Notes: a model not told the origin generated them from the sequence alone. 64,000 nt of DNA from Azospirillum melinis (GCF_013340935.1 NZ_WHOS01000003.1:186001-250000), one strand, 5' to 3'. Positions 42,657 to 53,106 are shown, counted from the first letter of the stretch. Made by a program: numbers and translations.

Positions 42657-43991
42657 ATGACCGTTCAGATTCTGATGCCCGCCCTCTCGCCCACGATGAC
42701 CGAGGGCAACCTCGCCAAGTGGCTGAAGAAGGAAGGCGACACGGTGAAGTCCGGCGACGTGCTCGCCGAGATCGAAACTGACAAGGCCACCATGGAAGTC
42801 GAAGCGGTCGATGAAGGCCGCATCGGCAAGATCCTGATCCCGGCCGGCAGCCAGGGCGTGGCGGTGAATACCCCCATCGCCATCCTGCTGGAAGAGGGCG
42901 AGGACGAGAGCGCGCTGGCGTCGGCCGGTTCCGCTCCGGCCCCGGCAGCCGCTGCTCCGGCAGCTGCCCCGGCGCCCACGGCAGCCCCGGCTGCCGCCGC
43001 TGCTCCGGCTCCGGCTCCGGCCGCTGCCGCTCCTGCGGCGGCTGGCGAGCGCGTGTTCGCCAGCCCGCTGGCCCGCCGCATCGCCGAACAGGCCGGCGTC
43101 GACCTGAAGACCGTCAAGGGCACCGGCCCGCACGGCCGCATCGTCAAGGCCGACGTCGAGGCCGCCAAGGCCGCCGGCCCGGCCAAGGCCGCTGCCGCTC
43201 CGGCTGCTGCCCCGGCTCCGGCCGCCGCTCCGGCTCCCGCCGCTGCACCGGCCCCGGCTCCCAAGGCCGAGGGCGTGGACGCCAAGGCGCTCGCCGACAA
43301 GCTGGGCATGGCCTATACCGCCGTGCCGAACAGCGGCATGCGCAAGACCATCGCCAAGCGTCTGGGCGAGGTGAAGCGCACGGTTCCCGACTACTTCCTG
43401 ACGGTGGATGTCGAGATCGACGCGCTGATGAAGGTCCGTGCCGAGTTGAATGGCCGGTCCGACGCCTACAAGCTGTCGGTGAACGACTTCATCATCCGCG
43501 CCGTGGCGCTGGCGCTGAAGAAGGTCCCGGCGCTGAATGCCGCCTGGACCGACGAGGCGATGCTGCAGTACAGCCACGCCGACATCTCGGTCGCCGTCGC
43601 CACGCCGACCGGGCTGATCACGCCGATCGTCAAGAAGGCGGAGACCAAGGGTCTGGCCGACATCTCCAACGAGATGAAGGTGCTGGCCAAGAAGGCGCGC
43701 GACAACGCGCTGAAGCCGGAAGAGTATCAGGGCGGCACCATCTCCATCTCCAATCTGGGCATGATGGGGATCAAGCAGTTCCAGGCGATCATCAACCCGC
43801 CGCAGGCCTGCATCCTGGCCGTCGGCGCCAGCGAGCAGCGCCCGGTCGTGAAGGACGGCGCTCTGGCCATCGCCACGGTGATGAGCCTGACCGGCACCTT
43901 CGATCACCGCGTGGCCGATGGCGCCGTCGGTGCGGAATTCCTTGGAGCGGTGAAGAAGCTGCTCGAGGATCCGCTCTCGATGCTGCTCTGA
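42657..43991 (+). CDS. pdhC: Pyruvate dehydrogenase E2 component (dihydrolipoamide acetyltransferase)
   Basis: Protein of 444 residues forming the core of the complex. N-terminal lipoyl domain with Lys43, nearly the same as that of PdhB; Ala/Pro linkers; peripheral-subunit-binding domain ([20 protein letters not shown]); catalytic domain ending with [15 protein letters not shown], the HRxxDG active site. Both linkers are rich in GC-biased Ala-Pro codons. Confidence 0.97.
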   Translation: MTVQILMPALSPTMTEGNLAKWLKKEGDTVKSGDVLAEIETDKATMEVEAVDEGRIGKILIPAGSQGVAVNTPIAILLEEGEDESALASAGSAPAPAAAAPAAAPAPTAAPAAAAAPAPAPAAAAPAAAGERVFASPLARRIAEQAGVDLKTVKGTGPHGRIVKADVEAAKAAGPAKAAAAPAAAPAPAAAPAPAAAPAPAPKAEGVDAKALADKLGMAYTAVPNSGMRKTIAKRLGEVKRTVPDYFLTVDVEIDALMKVRAELNGRSDAYKLSVNDFIIRAVALALKKVPALNAAWTDEAMLQYSHADISVAVATPTGLITPIVKKAETKGLADISNEMKVLAKKARDNALKPEEYQGGTISISNLGMMGIKQFQAIINPPQACILAVGASEQRPVVKDGALAIATVMSLTGTFDHRVADGAVGAEFLGAVKKLLEDPLSMLL

Positions 43992-44010
43992 CGGTTAGAG
44001 GACCGGTTCC

Positions 44011-44313
44011 ATGTCGAAAAGCCTTGCCCCGCTCCGCGCCGAAATCGACGCCATCGACGACGAGATCGTCGCATTGCTGGGCAAGCGCCTGTCCGTCGTC
44101 CACCGCGTAGCATCGGTGAAGATGGCGGAGAAACTGCCGGCCGTCCTGCCCGACCGCGTCGAAGCGGTCAAACGGCGGGCGGCCGAGGCAGGCAAGGCCT
44201 ACGGCCTGGATCCGGACTTCATGGCCACCCTGTACCAGACGATCATCGACGAGGCGTGCCGGGTCGAGGAAGGCATCTTTGCCGCCGGCCGCGAGGATGC
44301 GCCTCGCTCCTGA
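44011..44313 (+). CDS. Chorismate mutase, AroQ class
   Basis: All-helical enzyme of 100 residues converting chorismate to prephenate for phenylalanine and tyrosine synthesis. LRAEIDAIDDEIVALLGKR is the AroQ helix 1; Arg9, Arg26 and Lys37 line up with the substrate-binding Arg11, Arg28 and Lys39 of the E. coli enzyme. It sits inside the PDH operon: 19 bases after pdhC and 15 before the lpd start. Relation between the two pathways is unclear. An isochorismate-pyruvate-lyase-like role cannot be excluded. Confidence 0.88.
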   Translation: MSKSLAPLRAEIDAIDDEIVALLGKRLSVVHRVASVKMAEKLPAVLPDRVEAVKRRAAEAGKAYGLDPDFMATLYQTIIDEACRVEEGIFAAGREDAPRS

Positions 44314-44328
44314 ATGGGGAGAACACCC

Positions 44329-45726
44329 TTGGCCGACATCAATTACGACGTCATCGTCATCGGCGGCGGACCGGGCGGTTACGTGGCGGCGATCCGCGCC
44401 GCGCAGCTGGGCCTGCACACCGCGGTCATCGAGCGGGAACTCCTGGGCGGCATCTGCCTGAACTGGGGCTGCATCCCGACCAAGGCGCTGCTGCGCTCGG
44501 CCGAGGTGCTGCATCTCGCCAAGCACGCGTCCGACTATGGTCTGGTCATCCAGAACCCGTCCTTCGACCTCGACAAGGTCGTCGCCCGTTCGCGCAAGGT
44601 CGCCGGGCAGCTGAACGGCGGCGTCAAGCACCTGCTGAAGAAGAACAAGGTCGCGGTGATCGAAGGCTCCGCCAAGCTGCTCGGCAAGGGGCAGGTGGCG
44701 GTTTCGAAGGGCGAAGCCCCGGTCGGCACCTTCGGCGCCAAGCACATCATCATCGCCACTGGTGCGCGTGCCCGCACGCTGCCGGGTCTGGAGGATGACG
44801 GCAAGCTGGTCTGGACCTACCGCAAGGCGATGACTCCGGATGCCATGCCGAAGTCGCTGCTGGTCATCGGCTCCGGCGCCATCGGCATCGAGTTCGCCAG
44901 CTTCTACAATGCGCTCGGCGCCAAGGTCACCGTGGTCGAGGTGATGGACCGCATCCTTCCGGTGGAGGATGAGGAAATCTCCGCGATGGCCCGGAAAGCC
45001 TTCGAGAAGCAGGGCATGCGCATCATCACCGGCGGCAAGGCCGGCAACCTGCGCAAGGCCGCCGACAGCGTGACCGTGGCCGTCGAGGCCGGCGGCAAGA
45101 CCGAGGACATCACGGTCGATCGCGTCATCGTCGCCGTCGGCATCAGCCCGAACACCGAGAACCTCGGCCTGGAGAACACCAAGGTCAAGACCGACCGCGG
45201 TCATATCCAGACCAACGGCATGTGCGAGACCGACGAGCCGGGCGTGTACGCCATCGGCGACGTGACCGGCGCCCCCTGGCTCGCCCACAAGGCCAGCCAC
45301 GAGGGTGTGATCGTGGCCGAGCACATCGCCGGCAAGCATCCGCATGCGCTGAACGTCCGCAACATCCCGGGCTGCACCTATTCGCACCCGCAGATCGCGT
45401 CGGTCGGTCTGACGGAGAAGAAGGCAAAGGAAGCCGGCTACGAGATCAAGGTCGGCCGCTTCCCGTTCGTCGGCAACGGCAAGGCCATCGCGCTCGGCGA
45501 ACCGGAAGGCCTGATCAAGACCATCTTCGACGCCAAGACTGGCGAGATGCTGGGCGCCCACATGATCGGCGCGGAAGTGACCGAGCTGATCCAGGGCTAC
45601 GGCATCGCCAAGTCGTCGGAACTGACCGAGGCCGAGCTGATGCACACGGTGTTCCCGCACCCGACCCTGTCGGAAATGATGCATGAGTCGGTCCTTGATG
45701 CCTATGGCCGGGCGATCCACTTTTAA
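44329..45726 (+). CDS. lpdA: Dihydrolipoamide dehydrogenase (E3)
   Basis: FAD flavoenzyme of 465 residues that reoxidises dihydrolipoyl groups. FAD motif VIGGGPGGYVAAIRAAQLG; redox disulfide GGICLNWGCIPTKALL; NAD-binding GSGAIGIEFASFY; C-terminal His-Glu pair in HTVFPHPTLSEMMHE. TTG at 44329 follows GGGGAG at 7 bases and gives the usual start MADINYDV; an in-frame ATG at 44314 lacks such a site. Last member of the PDH operon. Confidence 0.96.
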   Translation: MADINYDVIVIGGGPGGYVAAIRAAQLGLHTAVIERELLGGICLNWGCIPTKALLRSAEVLHLAKHASDYGLVIQNPSFDLDKVVARSRKVAGQLNGGVKHLLKKNKVAVIEGSAKLLGKGQVAVSKGEAPVGTFGAKHIIIATGARARTLPGLEDDGKLVWTYRKAMTPDAMPKSLLVIGSGAIGIEFASFYNALGAKVTVVEVMDRILPVEDEEISAMARKAFEKQGMRIITGGKAGNLRKAADSVTVAVEAGGKTEDITVDRVIVAVGISPNTENLGLENTKVKTDRGHIQTNGMCETDEPGVYAIGDVTGAPWLAHKASHEGVIVAEHIAGKHPHALNVRNIPGCTYSHPQIASVGLTEKKAKEAGYEIKVGRFPFVGNGKAIALGEPEGLIKTIFDAKTGEMLGAHMIGAEVTELIQGYGIAKSSELTEAELMHTVFPHPTLSEMMHESVLDAYGRAIHF

Positions 45727-45769
45727 CTAGGATCTTCCGAGGTGACGTTTTTCCAAACCGGACGGAGCG

Positions 45770-46255
45770 ATGGACCGCAGCAACGCCGCTTATGACGAGG
45801 ATTTTTACGCCTGGACCCAAGCCCAGGCGCAGGAGCTTCGCCGTGCCGGCGCCGAGCGGAACAATGCCCCGGTCGACTGGGAGAACGTCGCCGAGGAGAT
45901 CGAGAGCATGGGCCGCAGCCAGAAGTCCGAGATCGACCATCGCCTTGGCGTTCTGTTGGTCCATTTGCTGAAGTGGATGTTCTGCCCGGATCTTCGGGAA
46001 CGCTGCGAGCGTGGCTGGCGCCTGACAGTACGGGAGCAGCGCAAGAAGCTGATCCGCGAGATCAAGGACAGCCCAAGCCTTCGGCCATACATCGTCAACG
46101 TTTTCGCCGAGGTTTACTCGGATGCCCGCCTGCGGGCTGCCGTCGAGGCGGATACCCCTGACGGCCATTTCCCGGTCGAGCTGCCTTTCACGCTTGACCA
46201 GGCGCTCGATCCGGCCTATCCGGCCGAACTGTTTCCGCCGGAATGGCGGGTTTGA
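45770..46255 (+). CDS. DUF29 family protein
   Basis: Protein of 161 residues. YDEDFYAWTQAQAQELRRAG at the N-terminus, VDWENVAEEIESMGRSQKSE and HLLKWMFCPDLRE form the DUF29 signature. The family is widespread in cyanobacteria and alphaproteobacteria, without a known activity. Between lpd and lipA on the same strand, though its link to lipoate metabolism is unproven. Confidence 0.9.
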   Translation: MDRSNAAYDEDFYAWTQAQAQELRRAGAERNNAPVDWENVAEEIESMGRSQKSEIDHRLGVLLVHLLKWMFCPDLRERCERGWRLTVREQRKKLIREIKDSPSLRPYIVNVFAEVYSDARLRAAVEADTPDGHFPVELPFTLDQALDPAYPAELFPPEWRV

Positions 46256-46318
46256 CATCCTCATCGCACCTAATTGTCGGGGCCGGGCCATCGCGTCGGC
46301 CATCGGGAGCTTTAGACC

Positions 46319-47275
46319 ATGACCCTCGTCGACCAGACCGAGAAGCTGCGCCACCCCGAAAAGGCCCATAAGCCCGACAACCCCATCCAGCGCAAACCGG
46401 CCTGGATCCGGGTCAAGGCGCCAATGAGCCAGGAATACAACGAGACCCGCCAGCTGATGCGTGGGCTGAAGCTGAACACCGTGTGCGAAGAGGCAGCCTG
46501 CCCGAACATCGGGGAGTGCTGGAAGCAGAAGCACGCCACCTTCATGATCCTGGGCTCCATCTGCACGCGCGGCTGCGCCTTCTGCAACGTGGAGACCGGA
46601 CGCCCGGACCTGCTCGACCCGCATGAGCCGGAGAAAGTCGCGGAGGCCGTCGGTCAACTGAAGCTTTCCCACGTGGTCATCACCTCAGTCGACCGCGACG
46701 ATCTGGCCGACGGCGGTGCGGAGCATTTCGCCCGCACCATCCGCGCCATCCGTGTCGCGTCGCCGGAGACGACCATCGAGATCCTCACCCCCGACTTCCA
46801 GAAGAAGAAGGGTGCGGTCGAGGTGGTGGTGGAGGCCAAGCCCGACGTCTTCAACCACAATCTGGAAACCGCGCCGCGCCTCTACCCGACGATCCGTCCC
46901 GGCGCGCGCTACTTTGCCTCGCTGCAGCTGCTGGCGCGGGTGAAGGAACTCGATCCGACGATCTTCACCAAGTCCGGCCTGATGGTCGGTCTGGGCGAGA
47001 CGAAGGAGGAGATCGGGCAGGTGATGGACGATCTTCGCTCCGCCGATGTGGACTTTCTGACGATTGGGCAGTATCTCCAGCCCACGCCCAAGCATGCGGC
47101 GGTGGATCGCTTCGTGACTCCCGAGGAGTTCGACGGTTATTCCACTGTTGGCCGCGGCAAGGGCTTCCTGCTGGTGGCCTCATCGCCGCTGACGCGCTCG
47201 TCCTACCATGCGGGTGCGGATTTCGAGAAGCTGCGTGAAGCCCGGCTGCGCAGGCTGGGGGTCGCGGCCGCCTGA
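46319..47275 (+). CDS. lipA: Lipoyl synthase
   Basis: Radical SAM enzyme of 318 residues that inserts two sulfurs into octanoyl groups to make lipoyl cofactor. It has the auxiliary cluster motif [13 protein letters not shown] and the radical SAM motif [10 protein letters not shown], plus the C-terminal RSSYHA serine ([14 protein letters not shown]). Placed just downstream of the lipoyl-dependent PDH operon, which it serves. lipB is not in the window. Confidence 0.97.
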   Translation: MTLVDQTEKLRHPEKAHKPDNPIQRKPAWIRVKAPMSQEYNETRQLMRGLKLNTVCEEAACPNIGECWKQKHATFMILGSICTRGCAFCNVETGRPDLLDPHEPEKVAEAVGQLKLSHVVITSVDRDDLADGGAEHFARTIRAIRVASPETTIEILTPDFQKKKGAVEVVVEAKPDVFNHNLETAPRLYPTIRPGARYFASLQLLARVKELDPTIFTKSGLMVGLGETKEEIGQVMDDLRSADVDFLTIGQYLQPTPKHAAVDRFVTPEEFDGYSTVGRGKGFLLVASSPLTRSSYHAGADFEKLREARLRRLGVAAA

Positions 47276-47311
47276 TCCAGGCGGTTCAATAAGAAAGGAC
47301 ACGGTACGGGC

Positions 47312-47767
47312 ATGCCCACGCACGCGGAGAAGAAGGTTCTTCCCTACACGCCCCAGCAGATGTACGACCTGGTCGCGGACGTGGAGAAGTATCCGGAGTT
47401 TCTGCCCTGGTGCCTGGCGGCCCGCATCCGGAAGCGCGAAGACAACGTGATGTTCGCGGACCTGATCATCGGTTTCAAGATGGTCCGCGAACGCTTCACC
47501 TCGCGAGTGGAATTGCACGAGCCCGACTGCCGGATCAACGTGCAGTACACCGACGGGCCGTTCCAGTATCTGAACAATCACTGGATCTTCAACGAGCATC
47601 CCGGCGGTTGCTGCGTCGATTTCTTCGTCGATTTCGAGTTCCGTTCGAAGATGCTGCAGAAGATCATGGGCCTGCTGTTCAACGAGGCTGTCCGGCGCAT
47701 GGTGCAGGCCTTCGAAACGCGTGCGGCCCAGCTTTACGGGCCGGGCCGCGCGACGCAGCCGGCCTGA
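47312..47767 (+). CDS. RatA/COQ10-like SRPBCC protein
   Basis: Protein of 151 residues of the START/SRPBCC fold. VLPYTPQQMYDLVADVEKYP then EFLPWCLAARI, FKMVRERFTSRV and NEAVRRMVQAFETRA are family hallmarks. The E. coli relative RatA was proposed to inhibit ribosome subunit joining; eukaryotic COQ10 binds coenzyme Q. Which role applies is not decided. It commonly follows lipA in alphaproteobacteria. Confidence 0.92.
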   Translation: MPTHAEKKVLPYTPQQMYDLVADVEKYPEFLPWCLAARIRKREDNVMFADLIIGFKMVRERFTSRVELHEPDCRINVQYTDGPFQYLNNHWIFNEHPGGCCVDFFVDFEFRSKMLQKIMGLLFNEAVRRMVQAFETRAAQLYGPGRATQPA

Positions 47768-47800
47768 CGCCGGCCGCGGCCGATTGGGTCGGGTGGTCGG

Positions 47801-47989
47801 TCAGCTCTTGTCCGACCACAGCTCCCCGCCGCTCGCCCAATCGCTCTTCTTCACGTCCTGAAAGATGATGTCCACCGCGGACGGCGAGCAGCCGAGGACC
47901 TTCACGGTCGCCTCGGTCAACGCCTTGGCGTATTCGCGCTTCTGTTCGACGGTGCGTCCTTCGAACAGCTGGATGTTGATGGTCGGCAT
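47801..47989 (-). CDS. 4-oxalocrotonate tautomerase-family protein
   Basis: Protein of 62 residues starting MPTINIQLFEGRTVEQKREY, so Pro1 after Met removal is the catalytic base of the family. The rest (LTEATVKVLGCSPSAVDIIF then VKKSDWASGG) fits. It does not sit in a catabolic operon, so its substrate is unknown. Downstream of cinA on the minus strand. Confidence 0.9.
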   Translation of the reverse strand: MPTINIQLFEGRTVEQKREYAKALTEATVKVLGCSPSAVDIIFQDVKKSDWASGGELWSDKS

Positions 47990-48031
47990 TAGATCATTTT
48001 CCTTCGTTGTGAAGAGCTTGCCGGCGTTTCT

Positions 48032-48535
48032 TCAGCGCAGGCTTCCAGTGGGCCGGGCGAGCCGCAGCCTCTCCAGCGCCGCCTGGACCGTCGCCATCCG
48101 CACGGCGTCGCGGTCGCCGGGGAAGGTGTATTCCTTGGCCTTGGCAGCTCCGCCGCGCACGGCGGTCGCGACATAGACCCGGCCCACCGGCTTGGTTTCC
48201 GTGGCTCCGCCGGGGCCGGCGATTCCCGTCACCGCCACTGTCACGTCGGCCCGCGATTTCGCCAGCGCGCCGACCGCCATGGCGACCGCCACCTCCGGGC
48301 TGACGGCACCATGGGCATGAAGCAGGCTGGCGGGAACGGCCAGCATTTCGGTTTTGGCGATGTTGGTGTAGGTGACGAAGCCGCGGTCGACCACCTTGGA
48401 CGAGCCGGCGATGTCGGTCAGGGCGCCGGCGATCAGGCCGCCGGTGCAGGACTCGGCCGTCGCCAGCATGAAGCCGGCGAGGCCGTATTCGGCAAGCGTC
48501 TGGGCGGCGAGGTCGCGGATGATCTCGGGAAACAT
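48032..48535 (-). CDS. pncC: CinA-family nicotinamide-nucleotide amidohydrolase (PncC)
   Basis: Stand-alone CinA C-terminal domain of 167 residues. Motifs: TAESCTGGLIAGALTDIAGS with the catalytic Ser, GFVTYTNIAKTEML, GAVSPEVAVAMA and VTGIAGPGGATETKPVG. PncC deamidates nicotinamide mononucleotide to nicotinate mononucleotide in pyridine salvage. Follows ispDF by 36 bases on the same strand, a pairing frequent in alphaproteobacteria. Confidence 0.95.
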   Translation of the reverse strand: MFPEIIRDLAAQTLAEYGLAGFMLATAESCTGGLIAGALTDIAGSSKVVDRGFVTYTNIAKTEMLAVPASLLHAHGAVSPEVAVAMAVGALAKSRADVTVAVTGIAGPGGATETKPVGRVYVATAVRGGAAKAKEYTFPGDRDAVRMATVQAALERLRLARPTGSLR

Positions 48536-48571
48536 GACGGCCTCTCCCGGTTCGTATCGTTGGTCGGGATG

Positions 48572-49744
48572 TTAGCCCGGAAGTCGGACGGTCGCCACAG
48601 CCTGTGCCGCAATACCCTCGCGCCGGCCGGTGAAGCCCAGCTGTTCGGTGGTGGTCGCCTTCACGCTGACCCGTCCGACCTCGATGCCCAGAATCTGGGC
48701 AATGCGGTCCGTCATGGCGGCGCGGTGGGGGCCGACCTTCGGCCGCTCGCAGATGATGGTCACGTCGGCATGGGCGATGACGCCGCCGCGCTCCGCCACC
48801 AGATCGGCGGCATGGCGCAGGAACCTGGCGCTGTCGGCCCCACGCCAACGCGGATCGGTCGGCGGAAAGTGGCTGCCGATGTCGCCGGCGGCCAGCGCCC
48901 CGAGAATGGCGTCGGTCAGCGCATGCAATCCGACATCCGCGTCGGAGTGGCCTTCCAGCCCATGGCTGTGGGGGACGCGCAGGCCGCAGAGCGTCACGAA
49001 ATCGCCATCGGTGAAGCGGTGGACATCGAAACCGCTGCCGGTCCGCACGTCCCACAGGCTGCTCATGATCGCGCGGGTGGCGCGGGTGAGGTCGTCGGGG
49101 GTGGTCACCTTGAAATTGTCCTCCTTGGACGGCACCAGCGCCACGGTCAGCCCGGCACGCTCCGCCACTGCGGCATCATCGGTCAGCGACAGGCCGGCGG
49201 CAGCCCGGTGGGCTTCGAGAATATCGGGGAAGCGGAAGCCCTGCGGTGTCTGCGCCCGCCACAGCCCTTCGCGGTCAACCGTGCCGGTGATGGCGTCTCC
49301 GCTGCCGCGCTTCAACGTATCGGCCACCGGCACCGCCGCGATGGCGCCCGGCGTGCTGTCCAGCGCCGCGATCACCGCGGCGATGGTGTCCGCATCGATC
49401 AGGGGGCGGGCAGCGTCATGGATCAGCACGAGATCGGGTGCGCCGTCGGCGGCCAGGGCCTCCAGCCCATTGCGGACCGAGTCCTGACGGCTGGCGCCGC
49501 CGGCAACCGGGTCGGGCAGGGCAAGACCGGACAGGGCGGCGTCATAGGCATCGCGCCAAGTCGGGTCGATGACCACGCGCACGCCGGTGACCTGCGGATG
49601 GCTCAGGAAAGCCTCCACCGTCCGGCGCAGCACCGGCTTGCCCGCGAGGTCGAGATACTGCTTCGGCCGCTCGGCCCCGAACCGCTGTCCGGACCCTCCG
49701 GCCACGATCAAAGCAATACAGGTGGGGGCGATGCAGGTGGGCAT
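48572..49744 (-). CDS. ispDF: Bifunctional 2-C-methyl-D-erythritol 4-phosphate cytidylyltransferase / 2,4-cyclodiphosphate synthase
   Basis: Fusion of 390 residues carrying two non-consecutive steps of the methylerythritol phosphate isoprenoid pathway. IspD part: [23 protein letters not shown]. IspF part from about residue 230: GSGFDVHRF, the metal-binding [15 protein letters not shown], and [20 protein letters not shown]. Such fusions are common in alphaproteobacteria. ATG 49744 gives the start [17 protein letters not shown] with a small internal duplication; a longer reading to 49819 is less likely. Confidence 0.96.
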   Translation of the reverse strand: MPTCIAPTCIALIVAGGSGQRFGAERPKQYLDLAGKPVLRRTVEAFLSHPQVTGVRVVIDPTWRDAYDAALSGLALPDPVAGGASRQDSVRNGLEALAADGAPDLVLIHDAARPLIDADTIAAVIAALDSTPGAIAAVPVADTLKRGSGDAITGTVDREGLWRAQTPQGFRFPDILEAHRAAAGLSLTDDAAVAERAGLTVALVPSKEDNFKVTTPDDLTRATRAIMSSLWDVRTGSGFDVHRFTDGDFVTLCGLRVPHSHGLEGHSDADVGLHALTDAILGALAAGDIGSHFPPTDPRWRGADSARFLRHAADLVAERGGVIAHADVTIICERPKVGPHRAAMTDRIAQILGIEVGRVSVKATTTEQLGFTGRREGIAAQAVATVRLPG

Positions 49745-49919
49745 AAGGCAAACCGTAAGATATGATAGCCACTTGACGGAAACGTCGCGGAGCCTAGCCT
49801 GTCGCCGTGGTTCCGCCAAGTGCCGAGCCTTGCCGCCGAGACGCTCCGGACAATGTCAGGGAGCCGGCCGGCCTGCTCCGGCAGCATGATGGCGGAAAGA
49901 CGGGAGTGCATTCGGGTCC

Positions 49920-50750
49920 ATGTCGCAGAACATCTTTTTAAGCCTGACGGCGCTGGTGGCCCTGGTGCCTGCCGCCCTCTATCCCTACCGGCGCATCGCG
50001 GGGCAGGGCGTGGAGGGGCGCGGCTGGGCTTTCTGGGGCGCATTGCTGCTCGCAGCCGCCGGGCCCGGCATGTGGGCGATCCTGCAGGTTGCCGGTCAGT
50101 GGCAGACCGGATTCTCGACAGCGCTGTGGGTGACGACGGCCGCCTGCATGGCGCTGTTCATCGGGTTGAGCCTGTTACATGCCACCGCCTGGAGGCTGGC
50201 GCCGCTGCTGCTGCCTTATCTGCTGGTGGTCTGCCTGCTGGCGACCCTGACCGAGGATGCGCCGGCGCCGATCCTGCGCGGCAATGCGCCGGGCGTGTGG
50301 ATCGACCTGCACATCGCCGTGTCGGTCTTCACCTATGCCCTGCTGACGCTCAGTGCCGTGTCGTCCTTCGCCGCGGTGATCCAGACCCGGGCACTGAAGT
50401 CCAAGCGGCCGACCCCGCTCAGCCGTTTCCTGCCGCCGGTGGCGGAGAGCGAGCGGCTGCAACTGCGCCTGCTGATCGCGTCCGAGGTGGTGCTTGGTGC
50501 CGGCCTCGCCACCGGCATGGCGGTGCTCTATTTCGAGCAGGGGCTGCTGTTCCGCACCGACCATAAGAGCCTGCTGTCGCTCGCGACCTTCATCGTGATC
50601 GGAATCCTGCTGCTTGCCGAATACCGGACCGGGGTGCGTGGACGGACGGCGGCGCGCACCATGCTGATCGTCTACCTGCTGGCGACGCTTGCCTATCCCG
50701 GCGTCAAGTTCGTCTCGAACGTGCTGATCGGGCAGTGGACCTGGAGCTGA
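49920..50750 (+). CDS. CcsA/YpjD-like cytochrome c assembly family membrane protein
   Basis: Protein of 276 residues with about eight membrane helices and the pattern WIDLHIAVSVFTYALLTLSA, ESERLQLRLLIASEVVLGAG and FRTDHKSLLSLATFIVIG. It matches the inner-membrane YpjD branch of the CcmC/CcsA superfamily. The Trp-rich heme-handling WxWD loop of CcmC is not seen, so a role in heme delivery is uncertain. Divergent from ispDF and upstream of dusB. Confidence 0.85.
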   Translation: MSQNIFLSLTALVALVPAALYPYRRIAGQGVEGRGWAFWGALLLAAAGPGMWAILQVAGQWQTGFSTALWVTTAACMALFIGLSLLHATAWRLAPLLLPYLLVVCLLATLTEDAPAPILRGNAPGVWIDLHIAVSVFTYALLTLSAVSSFAAVIQTRALKSKRPTPLSRFLPPVAESERLQLRLLIASEVVLGAGLATGMAVLYFEQGLLFRTDHKSLLSLATFIVIGILLLAEYRTGVRGRTAARTMLIVYLLATLAYPGVKFVSNVLIGQWTWS

Positions 50751-50905
50751 GCCGACATCGGCGCAAGCCGGTGCAAGATCATGGGTTTAGGGCGGGGCCT
50801 GAGCGTGGCGGTCGGGCTTCGCCCTTGCACACGACTGTCGCCACGTGATAACTTGCCCAAATTGACGGCACTTTGTTGATTTGCCCATCAATCGGGCAGG
50901 TGAGA

Positions 50906-51892
50906 ATGACCATACAAATCGGACCCATCACGCTCGCCGGACCGGTGATCCTGGCGCCCATGTCGGGCGTCTCCGACCTGCCGTTCCGCCGTCTGGTGAA
51001 GCGCGCGGGCTGCGGCCTCGTCGTGTCGGAGATGATCGCCAGCCAGGCGATGATCCGCGAGAACCGCCAGACCCTGCGCATGGTGGAAACCGAGCCGGAA
51101 GAGTTTCCGATGGCGGTCCAGCTCGCCGGCTGCGAGCCCGAGGTGATGGCCGAGGCGGCGAAGCTGAACGAGGATCGCGGCGCCGCGGTCGTCGACATCA
51201 ATTTCGGCTGCCCGGTCAAGAAGGTGGTGAACGGCCATGCCGGCTCTTCCCTGATGAGGGACGAGGCACTGGCCGGCCGCATCCTGGAGGCGGTGGTGAA
51301 GGCCGTCAGCATTCCGGTGACGCTGAAGATGCGGCTGGGCTGGGACGAGACCAACCGCAACGCCCCCAATCTCGCCCGCATCGCCGAGCAGTGCGGCATC
51401 AGGATGGTGACGGTCCATGGCCGCACCCGCATGCAGTTCTACACCGGCACTGCCGACTGGACCTATGTCCGCCATGTGAAGGAGGCGGTGAAGATCCCCA
51501 TCGTCGTCAACGGTGACATCGTCAGCTTCGAGGCGGTGGACCGTGCGCTCGCCGAATCCGGCGCCGACGGCGTGATGATCGGACGCGGCAGCTACGGCCG
51601 CCCCTGGTTCCCGTCTCAGGTCATGCAGTATCTGCGTACCGGCGAGAAGCTGCCCGACCCGCCGCTGCCCGAGCAGATGGACACGCTGCTGGAGCATTTC
51701 GACAGCATGCTGAGCCATTACGGCACGGACGGCGGCATCAAGGTCGCCCGCAAGCATGTCTCCTGGTACTCGACCGGCCTGCGCGGCTCCAACGAGTTCC
51801 GACAGGAGGTCAACCAGTTGGGCGATCCGAACGCGGTGCGTGACCGCATCCGTGCCTTCTATGAACCGGCAATCGAAAGGATGGCCGCCTGA
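50906..51892 (+). CDS. dusB: tRNA-dihydrouridine synthase (NifR3 type)
   Basis: FMN enzyme of 328 residues that reduces uridine in tRNA. The start [21 protein letters not shown] follows an AGGTGAG site. Catalytic Cys in [19 protein letters not shown]-like [30 protein letters not shown] and GRGSYGRPW are typical. This gene was named nifR3 in Rhodobacter and Azospirillum because it precedes ntrBC. Its stop overlaps the ntrB ATG. Confidence 0.96.
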   Translation: MTIQIGPITLAGPVILAPMSGVSDLPFRRLVKRAGCGLVVSEMIASQAMIRENRQTLRMVETEPEEFPMAVQLAGCEPEVMAEAAKLNEDRGAAVVDINFGCPVKKVVNGHAGSSLMRDEALAGRILEAVVKAVSIPVTLKMRLGWDETNRNAPNLARIAEQCGIRMVTVHGRTRMQFYTGTADWTYVRHVKEAVKIPIVVNGDIVSFEAVDRALAESGADGVMIGRGSYGRPWFPSQVMQYLRTGEKLPDPPLPEQMDTLLEHFDSMLSHYGTDGGIKVARKHVSWYSTGLRGSNEFRQEVNQLGDPNAVRDRIRAFYEPAIERMAA

Positions 51893-53106
51893 TGGATCCC
51901 GTACCGATGACCGCTCCGAGCCAGCGTGGCCGCAACCGGTCGGGTGCCGCCAGAGCGCCGCGGCTTGACTCGCTGGTGGTGCTGAACAGCCTGCCCGATC
52001 CGGTGCTGGTGGTGGACGGCAACGGTGACATCCGCTTCGTCAATCTGGAAGGGCAGGAGTTCTTCGACCTTTCGGCCAATGCCATGGAAGGCATGCCGCT
52101 GCCCGACCTGCTGCCTCCGGACAGCCCGGTGATGGGCCTGATCGAACAGGTGCGCCGAGGCAGCCGCCGGGTTTCGCAGGACGGCGTCATCATCGATACG
52201 CCCCGTATCGGCCCCCACCATGTGACGGTGCAGGTGGCGACCATGGGCGACCCGCCCGACCATGTGGTGCTGACCATCCATGAGCGGTCGCTCGCCCGCA
52301 AGATCGACCATTCGCTGACTCACCGCCATGCTGCGCGCTCGGTCACCGCCATGGCGGCGATGCTGGCCCATGAGGTGAAGAACCCGCTGTCCGGCATCCG
52401 TGGCGCCGCCCAGCTGCTGGAGGAGAACGCCAGCGACCAGGACCGGGTGCTGACCCGCCTGATCTGCGACGAGGCCGACCGCATCGTGGCGCTGGTCAAC
52501 CGGATGGAGGTGTTCTCCGACGAACGGCCGCCGGAACGCGCTGCGGTGAACATCCACACCGTTCTGGAACATGTGCGGAAAGTGGCCCAGAGCGGCTTTG
52601 CCCGAAAAATACGCTTTGTCGAGCGGTACGACCCGTCACTGCCTCCTGTTTATGGCAATCGCGACCAACTTGTGCAGGTTTTCCTGAATCTGGTGAAAAA
52701 TGCGGCAGAGGCTGCACCAGAATCGGGCGGCGAGATCACGCTGACGACCTCTTACCAGCACGGCGTGCGCATGGCGCTGCCCGGTGGGGACGTGCGCCGG
52801 CACCTGCCCCTGCTGGTGACGGTTCAGGATAACGGCGACGGCATTCCGGAAGATCTTCAGTCCAACCTGTTCGATCCGTTCGTGACCAGCAAAGTGAACG
52901 GGACTGGCCTTGGTCTTGCATTGGTGGCGAAACTGATAGGCGACCATGGCGGAACCATCGAGTTCGACAGCCAGCCTCGCCGGACCGTCTTCAAGGTGTC
53001 GCTGCCGATGTACGATGATTCGAAATACGACGAACCGAAACTTTCCGGGGACTCGAAGATTTCTGACGCTGGCTTGCAGTCCAAGGGCGGCCGGGGGACT
53101 CGTTGA
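51892..53106 (+). CDS. ntrB: Nitrogen regulation sensor kinase NtrB
   Basis: Cytosolic histidine kinase of 404 residues. A PAS domain at about 25-130 ([20 protein letters not shown]), phospho-accepting His160 in [20 protein letters not shown], and an ATPase domain with [20 protein letters not shown] and [11 protein letters not shown]. In its family NtrB phosphorylates NtrC under nitrogen limitation and is held back by PII protein. Overlaps ntrC by TGATG. A 25-residue polar tail follows the ATPase domain. Confidence 0.97.
   Translation: MDPVPMTAPSQRGRNRSGAARAPRLDSLVVLNSLPDPVLVVDGNGDIRFVNLEGQEFFDLSANAMEGMPLPDLLPPDSPVMGLIEQVRRGSRRVSQDGVIIDTPRIGPHHVTVQVATMGDPPDHVVLTIHERSLARKIDHSLTHRHAARSVTAMAAMLAHEVKNPLSGIRGAAQLLEENASDQDRVLTRLICDEADRIVALVNRMEVFSDERPPERAAVNIHTVLEHVRKVAQSGFARKIRFVERYDPSLPPVYGNRDQLVQVFLNLVKNAAEAAPESGGEITLTTSYQHGVRMALPGGDVRRHLPLLVTVQDNGDGIPEDLQSNLFDPFVTSKVNGTGLGLALVAKLIGDHGGTIEFDSQPRRTVFKVSLPMYDDSKYDEPKLSGDSKISDAGLQSKGGRGTR

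Noticed and set aside
50882-50898. Hairpin TGCCC-N7-GGGCA before dusB as a riboswitch or terminator
   Set aside because: Only five pairs, no T run and no recognisable riboswitch core.
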